A stretch of DNA of 64,000 nt. It comes from an uncultured Chlorobiaceae bacterium (GTDB lineage: Bacteria > Bacteroidota > Chlorobiia > Chlorobiales > Chlorobiaceae). The stretch spans positions 1-64,000 of the forward strand of contig CAIPMW010000058.1 in assembly GCA_903866255.1 (NCBI GenBank), in the 5' to 3' direction. Under the pieces are notes generated by a model. The model searched no databases. It was given only the letters and a program-made list of their open reading frames with translations, and had not been told where the DNA came from. Shown one piece after another: positions 22,607-31,855 of the stretch. A program made the position numbers and the translations under genes. Positions within the stretch are counted from its first letter, which is position 1. Every line of letters starts with the position of its first letter.

Positions 22607-23559
22607 TGCCTCTCCTGTTGTTGCACATCTTCCATAACCGTAACACTATAAGGGTCAAGAACCGAGTTGATAATAACACTGCCTGGCTTAATCTCTACCC
22701 CTGGCAGGAGGACTGAATTCCTGATAACAGATTCTGCCCCGATCCGGCATCCACTGCCTATAACTGAGCCAGAGATATCGGCATCCTGACTCACGATGGC
22801 ATCTGAAGAGATTGCGTGGGGAAAGAGCCCTGTAGTAAGCCTCATCGACTCTGCCAGATTGCCGATAACCCCTGTCCGGTCAAGATTGGCCTGCCAGTAA
22901 CGCGGCATCGTGCCGATATCCATCCACAGCCCCTTGTGTTCGTAAAAGCCAAGTCCGCCATGATCAATCAGCCCTGTAAAGCCTGTATCAACAATGCTCG
23001 AATGCTCTGTTGTCATAAAACGAAAAATAGTTGGGCTCAGCACTGCCGTTCCTGTATAAAGAAGCGAGGAGCGAAGTCCGGTATGTCGGCGATTGGCGAA
23101 ATCCCTGACCAGAGCACCATCAACACCAACAGAACGAAAAGATGCTGCATCCGGTGTTGCATAGAGGGTCAACGTCCCGGGGCGCCCTGACTCTGCATGA
23201 CAGCGAAGAAGCGTTGTGAAATCAATATCAGTAATAATATCGCTGTTGACCAGAATAAAATCCTCATCACCAATGAGTTTCTCACATTTTTTGAGGCCAC
23301 CTCCTGTGCCAAGAATGGTTGGCTCTTCGGAGAAGGTGATGCGCACTCCTGGAAGATGAGTCTCCTCAATCTCACTTCTTATACGATCGGCATGATGGTG
23401 GATATTACAGATAATCTCACTGATTCCAGCCTGTTTCAAGAGAGAAACGGTATAGAAAAGGCTGGGAACATTGAGCACGGGTATCAGCGGTTTCGGAATA
23501 TGAGAGGTCAGGGGACGAAGGCGGGTGCCGAGTCCGGCGGCAAGGATAAATGCTTTCAT
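22603..23559 (-). CDS. Sugar-1-phosphate nucleotidyltransferase, MurU-like
   Basis: The 318-residue enzyme has the nucleotidyltransferase signature AAGLGTRLRP (7-16) with the catalytic Lys24 in IPKPLIPV, and VNSDIITDID for the metal. It ends in left-handed beta-helix repeats (about 255-310, SGSVIGSGCRIGAESVI). MurU makes UDP-MurNAc from MurNAc-1-phosphate and is shorter, without the helix, so mannose- or glucose-1-phosphate activity is the alternative. Sandwiching between AmgK and NamZ, with 4-base overlaps on both sides, favours MurU function. Confidence 0.82.
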   Translation of the reverse strand: MKAFILAAGLGTRLRPLTSHIPKPLIPVLNVPSLFYTVSLLKQAGISEIICNIHHHADRIRSEIEETHLPGVRITFSEEPTILGTGGGLKKCEKLIGDEDFILVNSDIITDIDFTTLLRCHAESGRPGTLTLYATPDAASFRSVGVDGALVRDFANRRHTGLRSSLLYTGTAVLSPTIFRFMTTEHSSIVDTGFTGLIDHGGLGFYEHKGLWMDIGTMPRYWQANLDRTGVIGNLAESMRLTTGLFPHAISSDAIVSQDADISGSVIGSGCRIGAESVIRNSVLLPGVEIKPGSVIINSVLDPYSVTVMEDVQQQERH

Positions 23560-24563
23560 GGTACGACGCGCTCAAGCAGTGGTTGGAGGATGTTGCCAGC
23601 ACCTCTCAGTTCACTGCGATCATTGATATACTCCGGGATATAGGCCAGGGTTGGAGCAATCGAATGTTCAAAGCTGCTGTTTTTTTTGACGCTTGTCTGG
23701 TACGCAAAAGTGCCAAGAGCCTTGATGTTGCGCTGAAAGGCCATGATATCAAAATAGTAAAGATATTCATCAAAACTCATGACACTCAAATTATGATCTC
23801 GAAGAGCGTTGTAGTGATATGCTTTAAGCTCCTCCGTTAATACTGGATCAAGGGTGACATAAGAGTCCCTGATGAGTGAAACGGCATCATATTGTGGCAA
23901 ACCCATACGGGCATCCTGAAAGTCGATAATCACTGCTCTGTCGTGGTGAATCAGAATATTACGGCTGTGAAAATCACGGTGGTTCAGCACAAAATGGCGG
24001 GGCTGAACAAGAATCTCTGCAATGCTCTCAAACTCATGGCGCAATCCGCTCATCGACTTCTCATCAAAAATTGGCGCAAAGTAGTTGAGCAGGGCATGTT
24101 CAATAAAAAAATCAAACTCAAACCTCAGTTTTTCCCGATCAAAACTGAGGCAGAAGGGCACCTCTTTATCGTTACCCCGAATTGACTGAAATTGTATCAG
24201 CAGATCGATAATCTTCCGATAGTAATCAGGAATTTTTGCCTTATCTGGTGCATCAAAAAGATGTTGCAGCAGAAGATCTCCACAATCTTCAAGAAAGAGA
24301 AGCCCATGTTCGGCATTAAGAGCAATGAGAGCAGGAACAGGGATAGTATGACGAGATAAAATCCCGTGCATGAGCAAAAAAGTGTAACCAGCCTGGATTG
24401 CGGCGTTAAATGCCGGATCGTGACAGGCTATGAGGGTACCGTCTGCATTGGTAACTCTGAAATACTGACGACTTGAAGCATCGCCCTGTATGGGAGCTAT
24501 ACATAGTGGCTCGCGATGGAAAAAAGACCTGAAGAGGGAGGCAATATTGTTCTGGATGGTCAT
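23556..24563 (-). CDS. amgK: Anomeric sugar kinase, AmgK-like
   Basis: This 335-residue aminoglycoside-phosphotransferase-fold enzyme has GDASSRQYFRV (27-37) in the ATP-binding lobe, the catalytic loop NHRDFHSRN (194-202, Asp197) and the metal site IIDFQDARMG (212-221). The stretches GDASxRxYxR and HRDFHxxN plus DFQDA are typical of AmgK, the MurNAc/GlcNAc anomeric kinase. It is first in the operon; its stop overlaps the next start by 4 bases. Together with MurU it would recycle MurNAc straight to UDP-MurNAc, bypassing MurA and MurB. Confidence 0.87.
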   Translation of the reverse strand: MTIQNNIASLFRSFFHREPLCIAPIQGDASSRQYFRVTNADGTLIACHDPAFNAAIQAGYTFLLMHGILSRHTIPVPALIALNAEHGLLFLEDCGDLLLQHLFDAPDKAKIPDYYRKIIDLLIQFQSIRGNDKEVPFCLSFDREKLRFEFDFFIEHALLNYFAPIFDEKSMSGLRHEFESIAEILVQPRHFVLNHRDFHSRNILIHHDRAVIIDFQDARMGLPQYDAVSLIRDSYVTLDPVLTEELKAYHYNALRDHNLSVMSFDEYLYYFDIMAFQRNIKALGTFAYQTSVKKNSSFEHSIAPTLAYIPEYINDRSELRGAGNILQPLLERVVP

Positions 24564-24702
24564 ACGGCAATATTTGATATCGGCATCACGGTATCATGAG
24601 GCTCAACAAGCGAAAAATGAAGCGCCAAGACATCGCTTCACGGACAATTTCCTATCGACAATGAACAAAGGGTGTACAATGAGGCGACATGATAACAAGT
24701 AC

Positions 24703-24740
24703 AAAAAAAAAGCACCCTGCACAGTAAATGTACAGGGTGC
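24703..24740 (-). terminator. Intrinsic terminator of csmB
   Basis: On the minus strand GCACCCTGTAC, a 7-base loop and GTGCAGGGTGC form the stem, followed by nine T residues. It lies 20 bases past the csmB stop. Confidence 0.95.
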
Positions 24741-24759
24741 TTATACAAAAACTCAGCGC

Positions 24760-24984
24760 TTACTTTTTAGGAGCAATCGCTGAAGTGATGCTCTGCAAAA
24801 CCTGGCCCAGTGTGTTGACCACATTACCAACAAGGTCAGTAGCTGTTTTGCTGAGAGGCTCGGCAAGCTGAGCAGCAGCCTTGAGGCCATTGCTGATCAG
24901 ATCAACCTGCTGCTGGGCAAGTTTACCAAAGGTTTCGATGAAGGTGCTGATAGCGCCTGAGAGATCGTTGTTTTCGTTTGACAT
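24760..24984 (-). CDS. csmB: Chlorosome envelope protein, CsmB/CsmF type
   Basis: The 74-residue protein (MSNENNDLSGAISTFIETFG at the start, TSAIAPKK at the end) resembles CsmB of green sulfur bacteria, a small structural protein of the lipid monolayer around chlorosomes. The central amphipathic helices (FGKLAQQQVDLISNGLKAAA and TATDLVGNVVNTLGQVL) fit surface attachment. It is monocistronic, with its own terminator and a leader of about 100 bases, as expected for an abundant protein. CsmF is a close paralogue, so B versus F is less certain than the family. It is the best lineage marker in the window. Confidence 0.85.
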   Translation of the reverse strand: MSNENNDLSGAISTFIETFGKLAQQQVDLISNGLKAAAQLAEPLSKTATDLVGNVVNTLGQVLQSITSAIAPKK

Positions 24985-25133
24985 ATTCTGTATTGTTTTG
25001 AGGGTTATGGAGAAAATTTATTCTTTGAATATCGCATACTGGCAACAGCTCCAGTACTTTCCCTGAAGTTAAAACATTTTAAACTCCCTAGCAAATAGAA
25101 AAATAAGTGTAGAGGAGTTTCTGGCGACTTTTA

Positions 25134-25186
25134 CTCAATTTTAGCCCTGAAAGGGCGTTATCTATTAAACAGGGTGCAGCCCTGTG
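25134..25186 (-). repeat. Two-hairpin REP-like element, copy 2
   Basis: This is the reverse complement of the 427-478 element: GCCCT-gaa-AGGGC (25144-25156), then ACAGGG-tgcag-CCCTGT. It faces copy 3 as an inverted pair in the csmB-sdhB gap. Confidence 0.8.
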
Positions 25187-25241
25187 ATGGGAGTCCGTAC
25201 GTGCATCCCTGTGATCTGGGAATCCATACGCCGTTCGTACT

Positions 25242-25292
25242 CGATGGGCTGCACCCATCGTTAGCATATTCCGCCCTTTCAGGGCTTTATTA
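25242..25292 (+). repeat. Two-hairpin REP-like element, copy 3 (variant)
   Basis: CGATGGG-ctgca-CCCATCG (25242-25260) is followed by GCCCT-ttc-AGGGC (25273-25285) and TTTATTAT. The loop bases ctgca and the second hairpin are identical to copy 1, while the stem of hairpin one has changed with compensation. Confidence 0.75.
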
Positions 25293-25308
25293 TCGGTATT
25301 TTTCTGTG

Positions 25309-26082
25309 TCAAAAAGAGACTTTGACAACTTTTTCTTTTTCTGAAAAGAGTTTTGCGCCGATGAACTCACGGTTCATACGCGCAATATTGACAACGGATA
25401 TCCCTTTGGGACATTCTGCTTCACATGCGTATGTGTTGCTGCAATTTCCAAAACCAAGCGTATCAACACAGGCCACCATCTTCTGTACCCTTTTGGACGC
25501 TTCAACCCTCCCTTGAGGGAGCAAGGCAAGATGGGAGACTTTTGCTCCAATAAAGAGCATTGCCGCAGCGTTTGAACAGGCGGCTACGCAAGCTCCGCAC
25601 CCGATGCAGGCCGCTGCATCCATTGCAGCTTCTGACTTCTCTTTAGGTATAGGAATGGTATTGGCATCAGGCACTCCTCCTGTATTAACGGAGACATAGC
25701 CGCCTGCCTGAATAATTTTATCAAGCGCACTACGATCGACAACAAGATCTCTGATAATCGGAAATGCTTTTGCTCTCCATGGCTCAATGTGGATAGTATC
25801 CCCATCAACAAAGGAGCGCATGTGCAGTTGGCATGTTGTCACCCCCTTGACCGGACCGTGGGGACGGCCATTAATGTAAAGACTGCATGTCCCGCAGATA
25901 CCCTCGCGGCAATCATGGTCAAAAGCAACCGGATCTCCACCGGTCATGATGAGCTTCTGATTCAGCGTGTCAAGCATTTCAAAAAAAGAGCTGTCGGGTG
26001 AAATCCCCGAAACATCATAAGCAATAAGCTCACCTTTTGCCGCAACGTTTTTCTGTCGCCAGATTTTCAGCGTAAAGTTCAT
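25309..26082 (-). CDS. sdhB: Succinate dehydrogenase/fumarate reductase iron-sulfur subunit
   Basis: The 257-residue subunit carries the [2Fe-2S] ligands CREGICGTC (58-66) with Cys84, then two further clusters from [11 protein letters not shown] and the later [10 protein letters not shown] and CEAECP. It passes electrons between the flavoprotein and the cytochrome b subunit. The gene is third in sdhC-sdhA-sdhB order, 9 bases after sdhA. In green sulfur bacteria the complex works as fumarate reductase in the reverse TCA cycle; direction cannot be read from sequence. Confidence 0.94.
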   Translation of the reverse strand: MNFTLKIWRQKNVAAKGELIAYDVSGISPDSSFFEMLDTLNQKLIMTGGDPVAFDHDCREGICGTCSLYINGRPHGPVKGVTTCQLHMRSFVDGDTIHIEPWRAKAFPIIRDLVVDRSALDKIIQAGGYVSVNTGGVPDANTIPIPKEKSEAAMDAAACIGCGACVAACSNAAAMLFIGAKVSHLALLPQGRVEASKRVQKMVACVDTLGFGNCSNTYACEAECPKGISVVNIARMNREFIGAKLFSEKEKVVKVSF

Positions 26083-26091
26083 AATAACCAG

Positions 26092-28032
26092 TTATTTATA
26101 GCTTCTCTGGGAGAGCTTGATCTCGTTAAACTGAAGGTCCTCACGATTGAGGCTTGCTGCGACCTCACGCCCCTTGTATTCCCATGCTGAAACAGAGGCA
26201 AACCTCTCGTCATTGCGCAATGCCTCCCCCTCACTTGTCTGATACTCCTCCCTGAAGTGGCCTCCGCACGACTCTTTTCGTTGCTGGGCATCGCGCACCA
26301 TAAGCTCGCCAAGCTCAATAAAATCAGCAACCCTGCATGCTTTTTCGAGTTCCGGGTTGTATTCATCAAATCCACCGGGAATTCTTACCCCTCGGGCATA
26401 CTCGTGGCGCAGCTCGGTAATCTGATACAGTGCTTCGGTAAGCCCGGCATCGTTGCGCGCCATGCCGCAATACTCCCACATGATTTTTCCAAGGCGACGA
26501 TGAAAACTGTCAACTGACTCCTTGCCAGCACTCTCCTTCATTTTTTTCAGACGATCGGTAACACCTTGAGCGGCAATCGTAAATTCGGAAGCGCCTGTAT
26601 CGAAGCGCGGTGTATGAATTTCTGCTGCCAGATAGTTGCCAATGGTGTAGGGAAGGACAAAATAGCCATCAGCCAGCCCCTGCATGAGCGCCGAAGCGCC
26701 GAGGCGGTTCGCGCCATGGTCAGAAAAATTGCACTCCCCGATAGCAAAGAGGCCCGGGATAGTGGTCATGAGTTCATAATCAACCCAGAGACCGCCCATG
26801 GTATAGTGTACAGCAGGATAGATCATCATCGGAGTTTCATAAGGATTTTCCGCAACTATCTGCTCGTACATCTGAAAGAGGTTACCGTAGAGCGCATCAA
26901 TGGTATCATGCCCTTTACGCTTGATGGCATCGGCAAAGTCAAGATACACGGCAACTCCGGTACTGCCCACACCGAAACCCGCATCACAACGCTCTTTGGC
27001 CGCCCTGGACGCCACATCTCTCGGAACCAGATTGCCAAAGGCCGGGTAGCGACGCTCCAGATAGTAATCACGATCCTCTTCCGGAATATCAGAAGGTTTG
27101 ATCGATTGAGTCCTTAATTTTTCAACATCCTTTTTCTTGAGTGGAACCCATATCCTGCCATCGTTACGCAAGCTTTCACTCATCAGGGTCAGCTTTGACT
27201 GCGTATCACCATGCACTGGAATGCAGGTGGGATGAATCTGGGTGAAACAGGGGTTAGCAAACATTGCCCCTTTCTTATAGGCGCTCCAGGCTGGCGTTAC
27301 ATTGGAGCCCATGGCGTTCGTGGAGAGAAAAAAGACATTGCCGTAGCCGCCGCTGGCGAGAACGACCGCATGAGCGGCATGACGTTCTATGTCGCCAGTA
27401 ACAAGATTTCTTGTGATGATGCCTCGTGCCTTGCCATCAACAAGCACCGTGTCAAGAACATCCCTGCGGTTAAAAAGTGTTACGTTGCCCAACGCAATCT
27501 GGCGACTTAAAGCACTGTAGGCGCCAAGCAGCAGTTGTTGACCAGTTTGGCCTCTGGCATAGAAGGTTCTTGATACCTGGGCACCGCCAAATGAACGATT
27601 GGCAAGAAGTCCACCATACTCGCGCGCAAACGGCACCCCCTGGGCAACACAAAGGTCAATAATCTGGTTGCTGACTTGAGCAAGCCGGTAAACATTGGCT
27701 TCACGAGCGCGGTAATCGCCACCTTTAATCGTGTCATAGAAGAGCCTAAACGCGCTGTCACCGTCGTTTGGATAGTTTTTTGCCGCGTTTATTCCGCCTT
27801 GTGCAGCAATACTGTGGGCACGACGAGGGCTATCCTGGTAGCAGAAAACCTTGACCTTGTAACCAAGCTCTCCGAGCGATGCTGCAGCCGAAGCGCCGGC
27901 AAGTCCAGTACCCACGACAATGATGTCAAGTTTCCGCTTGTTGCTTGGATTTACGAGTTTGCAGGAGGATTTATAATCGCTCCACTTGCTTGCCACCGGC
28001 CCTTCAGGGATTCTGGCGTTGAGGCGTGTCAT
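26092..28032 (-). CDS. sdhA: Succinate dehydrogenase/fumarate reductase flavoprotein
   Basis: The 646-residue subunit has the FAD-binding Rossmann motif [19 protein letters not shown], the covalent-FAD histidine in HSIAAQGG, and active-site regions including [13 protein letters not shown] and [14 protein letters not shown]. It reduces fumarate or oxidises succinate on the cytoplasmic side. Length and motifs match the type-B enzymes with a single cytochrome subunit. It follows sdhC by 40 bases. Confidence 0.95.
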   Translation of the reverse strand: MTRLNARIPEGPVASKWSDYKSSCKLVNPSNKRKLDIIVVGTGLAGASAAASLGELGYKVKVFCYQDSPRRAHSIAAQGGINAAKNYPNDGDSAFRLFYDTIKGGDYRAREANVYRLAQVSNQIIDLCVAQGVPFAREYGGLLANRSFGGAQVSRTFYARGQTGQQLLLGAYSALSRQIALGNVTLFNRRDVLDTVLVDGKARGIITRNLVTGDIERHAAHAVVLASGGYGNVFFLSTNAMGSNVTPAWSAYKKGAMFANPCFTQIHPTCIPVHGDTQSKLTLMSESLRNDGRIWVPLKKKDVEKLRTQSIKPSDIPEEDRDYYLERRYPAFGNLVPRDVASRAAKERCDAGFGVGSTGVAVYLDFADAIKRKGHDTIDALYGNLFQMYEQIVAENPYETPMMIYPAVHYTMGGLWVDYELMTTIPGLFAIGECNFSDHGANRLGASALMQGLADGYFVLPYTIGNYLAAEIHTPRFDTGASEFTIAAQGVTDRLKKMKESAGKESVDSFHRRLGKIMWEYCGMARNDAGLTEALYQITELRHEYARGVRIPGGFDEYNPELEKACRVADFIELGELMVRDAQQRKESCGGHFREEYQTSEGEALRNDERFASVSAWEYKGREVAASLNREDLQFNEIKLSQRSYK

Positions 28033-28072
28033 TGAAGAGTATTGTGTAATGTTGCTTTCGTGTAACAGTAGC

Positions 28073-28738
28073 TTAATGCTTCAAAAAAAGAATACATATC
28101 GGAACAAGAGTGAACCCTGCCGTGATGATGAGGGAGTAAGCCGAGCCAAGAAACTTTACGGCATCCATATACTTGCCATGGTTCCATCCAAGCGTCTGAA
28201 ATGCTGACTGTATGGCATGATTAAGGTGAATGCCAAGAGCAATAAAGCAGAAGATGTACAATAATGAATACCATGGTGTTGAAAAGAGAAGCAGGGTTCT
28301 GCTATAAAAATCGTGGATCGCAACACCGGGAGGTGGAGCCACAAGACCTATCTTGATAAAGTAAAAATCAAAAAAATGGAGAAGGAGAAAGAGGAAGACA
28401 ATAACGCCGGTATGAAACATGTACTTGGAAAGGAGGGAGGTATCGGAACTGTTGCTGACCGCATAAGGAGACGGGCGGGCGGCCTTGTTCTGGCTGGACA
28501 CCAGTACACCGACAATGATATGGAGCAAAAAACCGACAAAAAGCACAACTTCAAAAACTTTGATGAGAGCATTGGTACCCATAAAGGTGGCCGCCTCAGT
28601 AAACAAACGCCCTCCATCATTTTTCAGCAACATCAGGTTGATCCCAAGATGCACGCTTAAAAAAGTAACCAGAAAAAGCCCGGCAAGCGCCATAAGAACT
28701 TTTTTGGTAATGGATGAATACAAAAACATAGTGTTCAT
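28073..28738 (-). CDS. sdhC: Succinate dehydrogenase/fumarate reductase cytochrome b subunit
   Basis: The 221-residue membrane anchor has five hydrophobic segments with His residues in several of them ([41 protein letters not shown]), the pattern of a dihaem type-B cytochrome b558. It links the complex to the quinone pool. It is first in the sdhCAB operon. No strong Shine-Dalgarno sequence precedes MNTMFLYSS; the second ATG three codons on is possible. Confidence 0.9.
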   Translation of the reverse strand: MNTMFLYSSITKKVLMALAGLFLVTFLSVHLGINLMLLKNDGGRLFTEAATFMGTNALIKVFEVVLFVGFLLHIIVGVLVSSQNKAARPSPYAVSNSSDTSLLSKYMFHTGVIVFLFLLLHFFDFYFIKIGLVAPPPGVAIHDFYSRTLLLFSTPWYSLLYIFCFIALGIHLNHAIQSAFQTLGWNHGKYMDAVKFLGSAYSLIITAGFTLVPICILFLKH

Positions 28739-28805
28739 TCAATGGTTATTTCGATGAAAAAGAACTCAGGACTTGTGTCCAGTGAGCGCTAATGTACAGC
28801 TCTTT

Positions 28806-29603
28806 TTACAAACCTCCAATAGAAAAGTCAGGCTGAATCCCTCTTCTGCGCATTCTGCCAGCAACATAGTCAATGATAACCTGAACCGCTTTCGCCCGTT
28901 CTCCGTCACAAAAAAGCTGATGATCGGAATGCTCCAGCCAAACAATGGATTTTGCGGATGGTTCTGTCGCAATATTGTTGAAAAGTATGGTGGCGCTTTC
29001 GGGATGCACTGTACTGTCCCTTCGGCATTGCAGTACCAGAACAGGCACGGTGACACGGCAAAGCTCTGGCTGAGTATGCTTGATCAACTCAAAAAAAGAG
29101 AGAATCGCACTGGTCGGAACCCAGGAGTAGTGCAACATGAGGCTGGAATGTTGCCGATCGGCAAAAAGTGTTTTCAATTCCCATTTTTTAAACAGTTTAC
29201 TGACAAGCGGCGCAAGGAATTGCATGGGGCGGCCCGGGGCAAAAAGGGAGACAAGTTTTATGGCTGGTGTGGCAAGCACCAAGGAATCAACCTTGTCAGG
29301 ATACTTGATGGCAAGATGCAGGGCAAGCAGAGCCCCCATACTGTGACCGATCACAATAATCCGCTCCGAATTGCAACAGATTTTTTGCAATGCCACCTCC
29401 GCATCATTGAGCCACTCATGCCAACTCACTCCCCGGAGCAGCTCTGGCGAAGCTGCTCCATGGCCCGCCAGCAGAGGCATACTGACTGCAATGCCCAACT
29501 TTTGAAGTGGTGCACTCAACGCCTGTACGCTCTCAAGTGTCCCCGTAAACCCGTGAAAAATGAGAACACCAAAGAAGCTTGTCTCGTCGTGTCGGTCCGC
29601 CAT
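28806..29603 (-). CDS. Alpha/beta hydrolase (esterase/lipase)
   Basis: The 265-residue protein has LIFHGFTGTLESV (oxyanion region), the nucleophile elbow GHSMGALLAL, VLVLQCRRDSTVHP for the catalytic Asp and LEHSDHQLFCDGE for the His. This pattern is close to Est30-type carboxylesterases and monoacylglycerol lipases. No signal peptide is present. It is downstream of sdhC but in reverse order (sdhC starts at 28738 and this gene ends at 28806), so it could share transcription into sdh. The substrate is unknown. Confidence 0.88.
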   Translation of the reverse strand: MADRHDETSFFGVLIFHGFTGTLESVQALSAPLQKLGIAVSMPLLAGHGAASPELLRGVSWHEWLNDAEVALQKICCNSERIIVIGHSMGALLALHLAIKYPDKVDSLVLATPAIKLVSLFAPGRPMQFLAPLVSKLFKKWELKTLFADRQHSSLMLHYSWVPTSAILSFFELIKHTQPELCRVTVPVLVLQCRRDSTVHPESATILFNNIATEPSAKSIVWLEHSDHQLFCDGERAKAVQVIIDYVAGRMRRRGIQPDFSIGGL

Positions 29604-29845
29604 TGATCAATAATTGTAAAATACCCGTATCTATACCTCAACAAAACATCGGCAAACGCATTGTCAGAAAGATACAAGTTATAGGGAAAATTCCGGTAAA
29701 TTACCTATGTTTTATTCAACTACCCCAAGGCGGAGCTGCGGGATACAAATTTATTTATAAAGGAAATTCGTTCCCGAAGGAGAGTTTCAGGGAATGCTGT
29801 AGCAATTCAAGCTTGCTCAACACGTAAACATAACAGAACAAGACG

Positions 29846-30355
29846 ATGCGTAAGGTTGTGCTGACCCTCTGGCTGATGTTGCCCCTGGCGCTCAGTGCCT
29901 GCTCCTCATCAAGACCAGGGTTAAGTGACAGAAGTGATGCTGGCCTCATTTCACCCTACGATGCCTACCGACTCGGAAAAATAAAAAATACGCCTTACAT
30001 CATTGACGGGAAGACCTATGTGCCCATGAATTATGAAGAGGCTATCGCTTATGAAGAGACCGGAATTGCCTCGTGGTACGGCCAGGAGACTCTCGACCAG
30101 CATAGTGGGCAATTGACCGCTTATGGGGAGGTATTTGATCCCTCTCAACCGAGCGCTGCACACAAATACCTCCCGCTCCCCTCTCTTGTGAAGGTAACAA
30201 ACCTTGATACCAGATCGTCGATTATTGTCCGCGTCAATGACAGGGGGCCATTTATCGGCGACCGCGTTATCGATTTGAGTGCGGAGGCTGCAAAAAGACT
30301 TGGTTTCTTTGAGAAAGGAACGGCAACGGTGAAAATCGAAGTGTTGTCAAAGTAA
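29846..30355 (+). CDS. RlpA-like lipoprotein
   Basis: The 169-residue protein has a lipoprotein signal with lipobox LSAC, a spacer region, and one double-psi beta-barrel RlpA domain: GIASWYGQETLDQHSG, LPSLVKVTNLDTRSSI and VRVNDRGPFIGDRVIDLS. It probably acts on peptidoglycan as a lytic transglycosylase at the outer membrane. There is no SPOR domain. It stands alone, divergent from the esterase, in a gap of 242 bases without other features. Confidence 0.9.
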   Translation: MRKVVLTLWLMLPLALSACSSSRPGLSDRSDAGLISPYDAYRLGKIKNTPYIIDGKTYVPMNYEEAIAYEETGIASWYGQETLDQHSGQLTAYGEVFDPSQPSAAHKYLPLPSLVKVTNLDTRSSIIVRVNDRGPFIGDRVIDLSAEAAKRLGFFEKGTATVKIEVLSK

Positions 30356-30450
30356 AAAACATCATAGCCACTTTTTTATGCTTGCGGCGAGAAGTTGCTT
30401 CGCTTCGAGGGATGTTTCCCACAGGGCTTATCCTCACTGACAGTACTTCC

Positions 30451-30475
30451 ATGCATAGGGCTGCACCCATCGGAT
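30451..30475 (+). repeat. Partial REP-like hairpin, copy 4
   Basis: ATAGGG-ctgca-CCCAT keeps hairpin one of the element but lacks hairpin two. It abuts the stop codon of the deoxyhypusine synthase-like gene at 30477. Confidence 0.55.
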
Positions 30476-30476
30476 T

Positions 30477-31508
30477 CTACCCAAGCAGTGCATTGAAGTT
30501 TCTGGCCTGACGACCCTCCCAGTTGCGTTTGTGCCAGGCATAGCCAGCGATGAGCGGCAGTGCAATGGTGGCTTCAGCGAAGACCATCTGTTCATGAACA
30601 GTATCTACCTTGCCCCATGAACTGGCCTCCTTGAGGGTTGAGCCGGAAAGGGCGCCATCACGTTCATCGGCAACGGTGATCTGTACCGCATAAGTGTGCA
30701 TGGAGACATCCTCGTGACCAAGCACCTCGGCAGCAACCACAATATCCTGGGTAAAGTTTTTGGGGACGCCGCCGCCAATCATGAAAATACCGGTCTTGTC
30801 GTTCTCGATCTTGATTCTGGTCAGCTCACGAAAATCCTTGACAGAATCGATTGATACATGTTTTTCGGGGTTATTCCACTGGTGGTGCACCAGACCAAAT
30901 CCGGCAGAGCAGTCTGAAAAGGCGGGGCAAAAGATCGGCACCCCCTTTTCGCAGGCTTTATAGATAATGGAGTTCCTGTCGAGATTATTTGCCTTGATGT
31001 ATTTGCCCATCTCCACAATAAATTCGCGTGAAGAGTAGGTACCGGGTGCCATGGAGTTGGCGATAATAGCTGTGGTATCATCACAGACACGAAGATCATC
31101 TTCATCAATATAGGTATCGTAAATGCGGTCAATATGCAACTCCCTGAGAATGGCATCATCCATAAACTGGCTTCCCTTGTAGTGACGGAATCCAAGCGCT
31201 TCAAAAAAGTCCTGGTCAACAATGTTTGCACCGGTGGAGACAATGGCGTCCACCATATTGCTCTCAATCATGTCAATAATGACCTGCTTCAATCCTGCGC
31301 TTATTAGTGAGCCGGCAAGGGTGAGAATGACCGCGCAATCCCTGTCCTGCTGCATAAGATCAAGAATGGAGGCGGCTCGGGCAAGATTCCTTGCCTGAAA
31401 CGCCGTGTCGGCCATCTGGTCGATGAGTGGCACAATATTCAGTTGCTTGATATCGATGTGGCGAACCGGCGCACTCAGTAACTCCTTTTTTGTGAATTCT
31501 GACGGCAT
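30477..31508 (-). CDS. Deoxyhypusine synthase-like protein
   Basis: The 343-residue protein matches the deoxyhypusine synthase fold: LTLAGSLISAGL near residue 66, NMVDAIVSTGANIVDQDF, GVPIFCPAFSDCSAGFG and GGGVPKNFTQD with the Lys at the imine-forming position. Bacteria lack eIF5A, and bacterial homologues characterised so far make homospermidine or related polyamines by aminobutyl transfer from spermidine or putrescine. It is monocistronic, and the SRP RNA lies upstream on the same strand. The actual substrate is open. Confidence 0.85.
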   Translation of the reverse strand: MPSEFTKKELLSAPVRHIDIKQLNIVPLIDQMADTAFQARNLARAASILDLMQQDRDCAVILTLAGSLISAGLKQVIIDMIESNMVDAIVSTGANIVDQDFFEALGFRHYKGSQFMDDAILRELHIDRIYDTYIDEDDLRVCDDTTAIIANSMAPGTYSSREFIVEMGKYIKANNLDRNSIIYKACEKGVPIFCPAFSDCSAGFGLVHHQWNNPEKHVSIDSVKDFRELTRIKIENDKTGIFMIGGGVPKNFTQDIVVAAEVLGHEDVSMHTYAVQITVADERDGALSGSTLKEASSWGKVDTVHEQMVFAEATIALPLIAGYAWHKRNWEGRQARNFNALLG

Positions 31509-31555
31509 AACTGCTCCCGATGCGATTAAATAATGACGTAATAAAAATAGAGAGC

Positions 31556-31660
31556 AAGCTTGCTATATCACACACTCAAATCACCGGATGCTGCTTCCTT
31601 CCGGATCTGACATGGTTGGGCAACGGAGCGTTGTATAGGACTTACTCTCTAAAATAGTGG
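31556..31660 (-). ncRNA. ffs: Signal recognition particle RNA (4.5S, small bacterial type)
   Basis: The minus strand contains GTCAGATCCGGAAGGAAGCA (31611-31592), the invariant apical domain of SRP RNA with the GGAA tetraloop and Ffh-binding internal loops. Flanking stretches can pair imperfectly to extend the hairpin. The core is certain; the ends are estimated at about 40-50 bases on either side. It occupies the gap between the deoxyhypusine synthase-like gene and trpS. Confidence 0.88.
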
Positions 31661-31855
31661 CTTTCGGACTCCCCGTCTGTCAAGAAATCTAAAACACGTG
31701 GCCAAATATAGTGCTTATAAGAGTGAAAACAAAAAACAAACAAAGGCCTTTTATCTTTCTGTCAACTATGATAACTTCAGGCTCATGTAATCAGTAGTCA
31801 CAATGCGACCGGAACAAGCCTCATCGCTCCAGTGGAAGCGACAACCATCACCTCT

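Noticed and set aside
25088-25312. 74-residue reading frame on the minus strand next to sdhB
   Set aside because: It is built almost entirely from the inverted pair of REP-like elements and shows no protein-like features.
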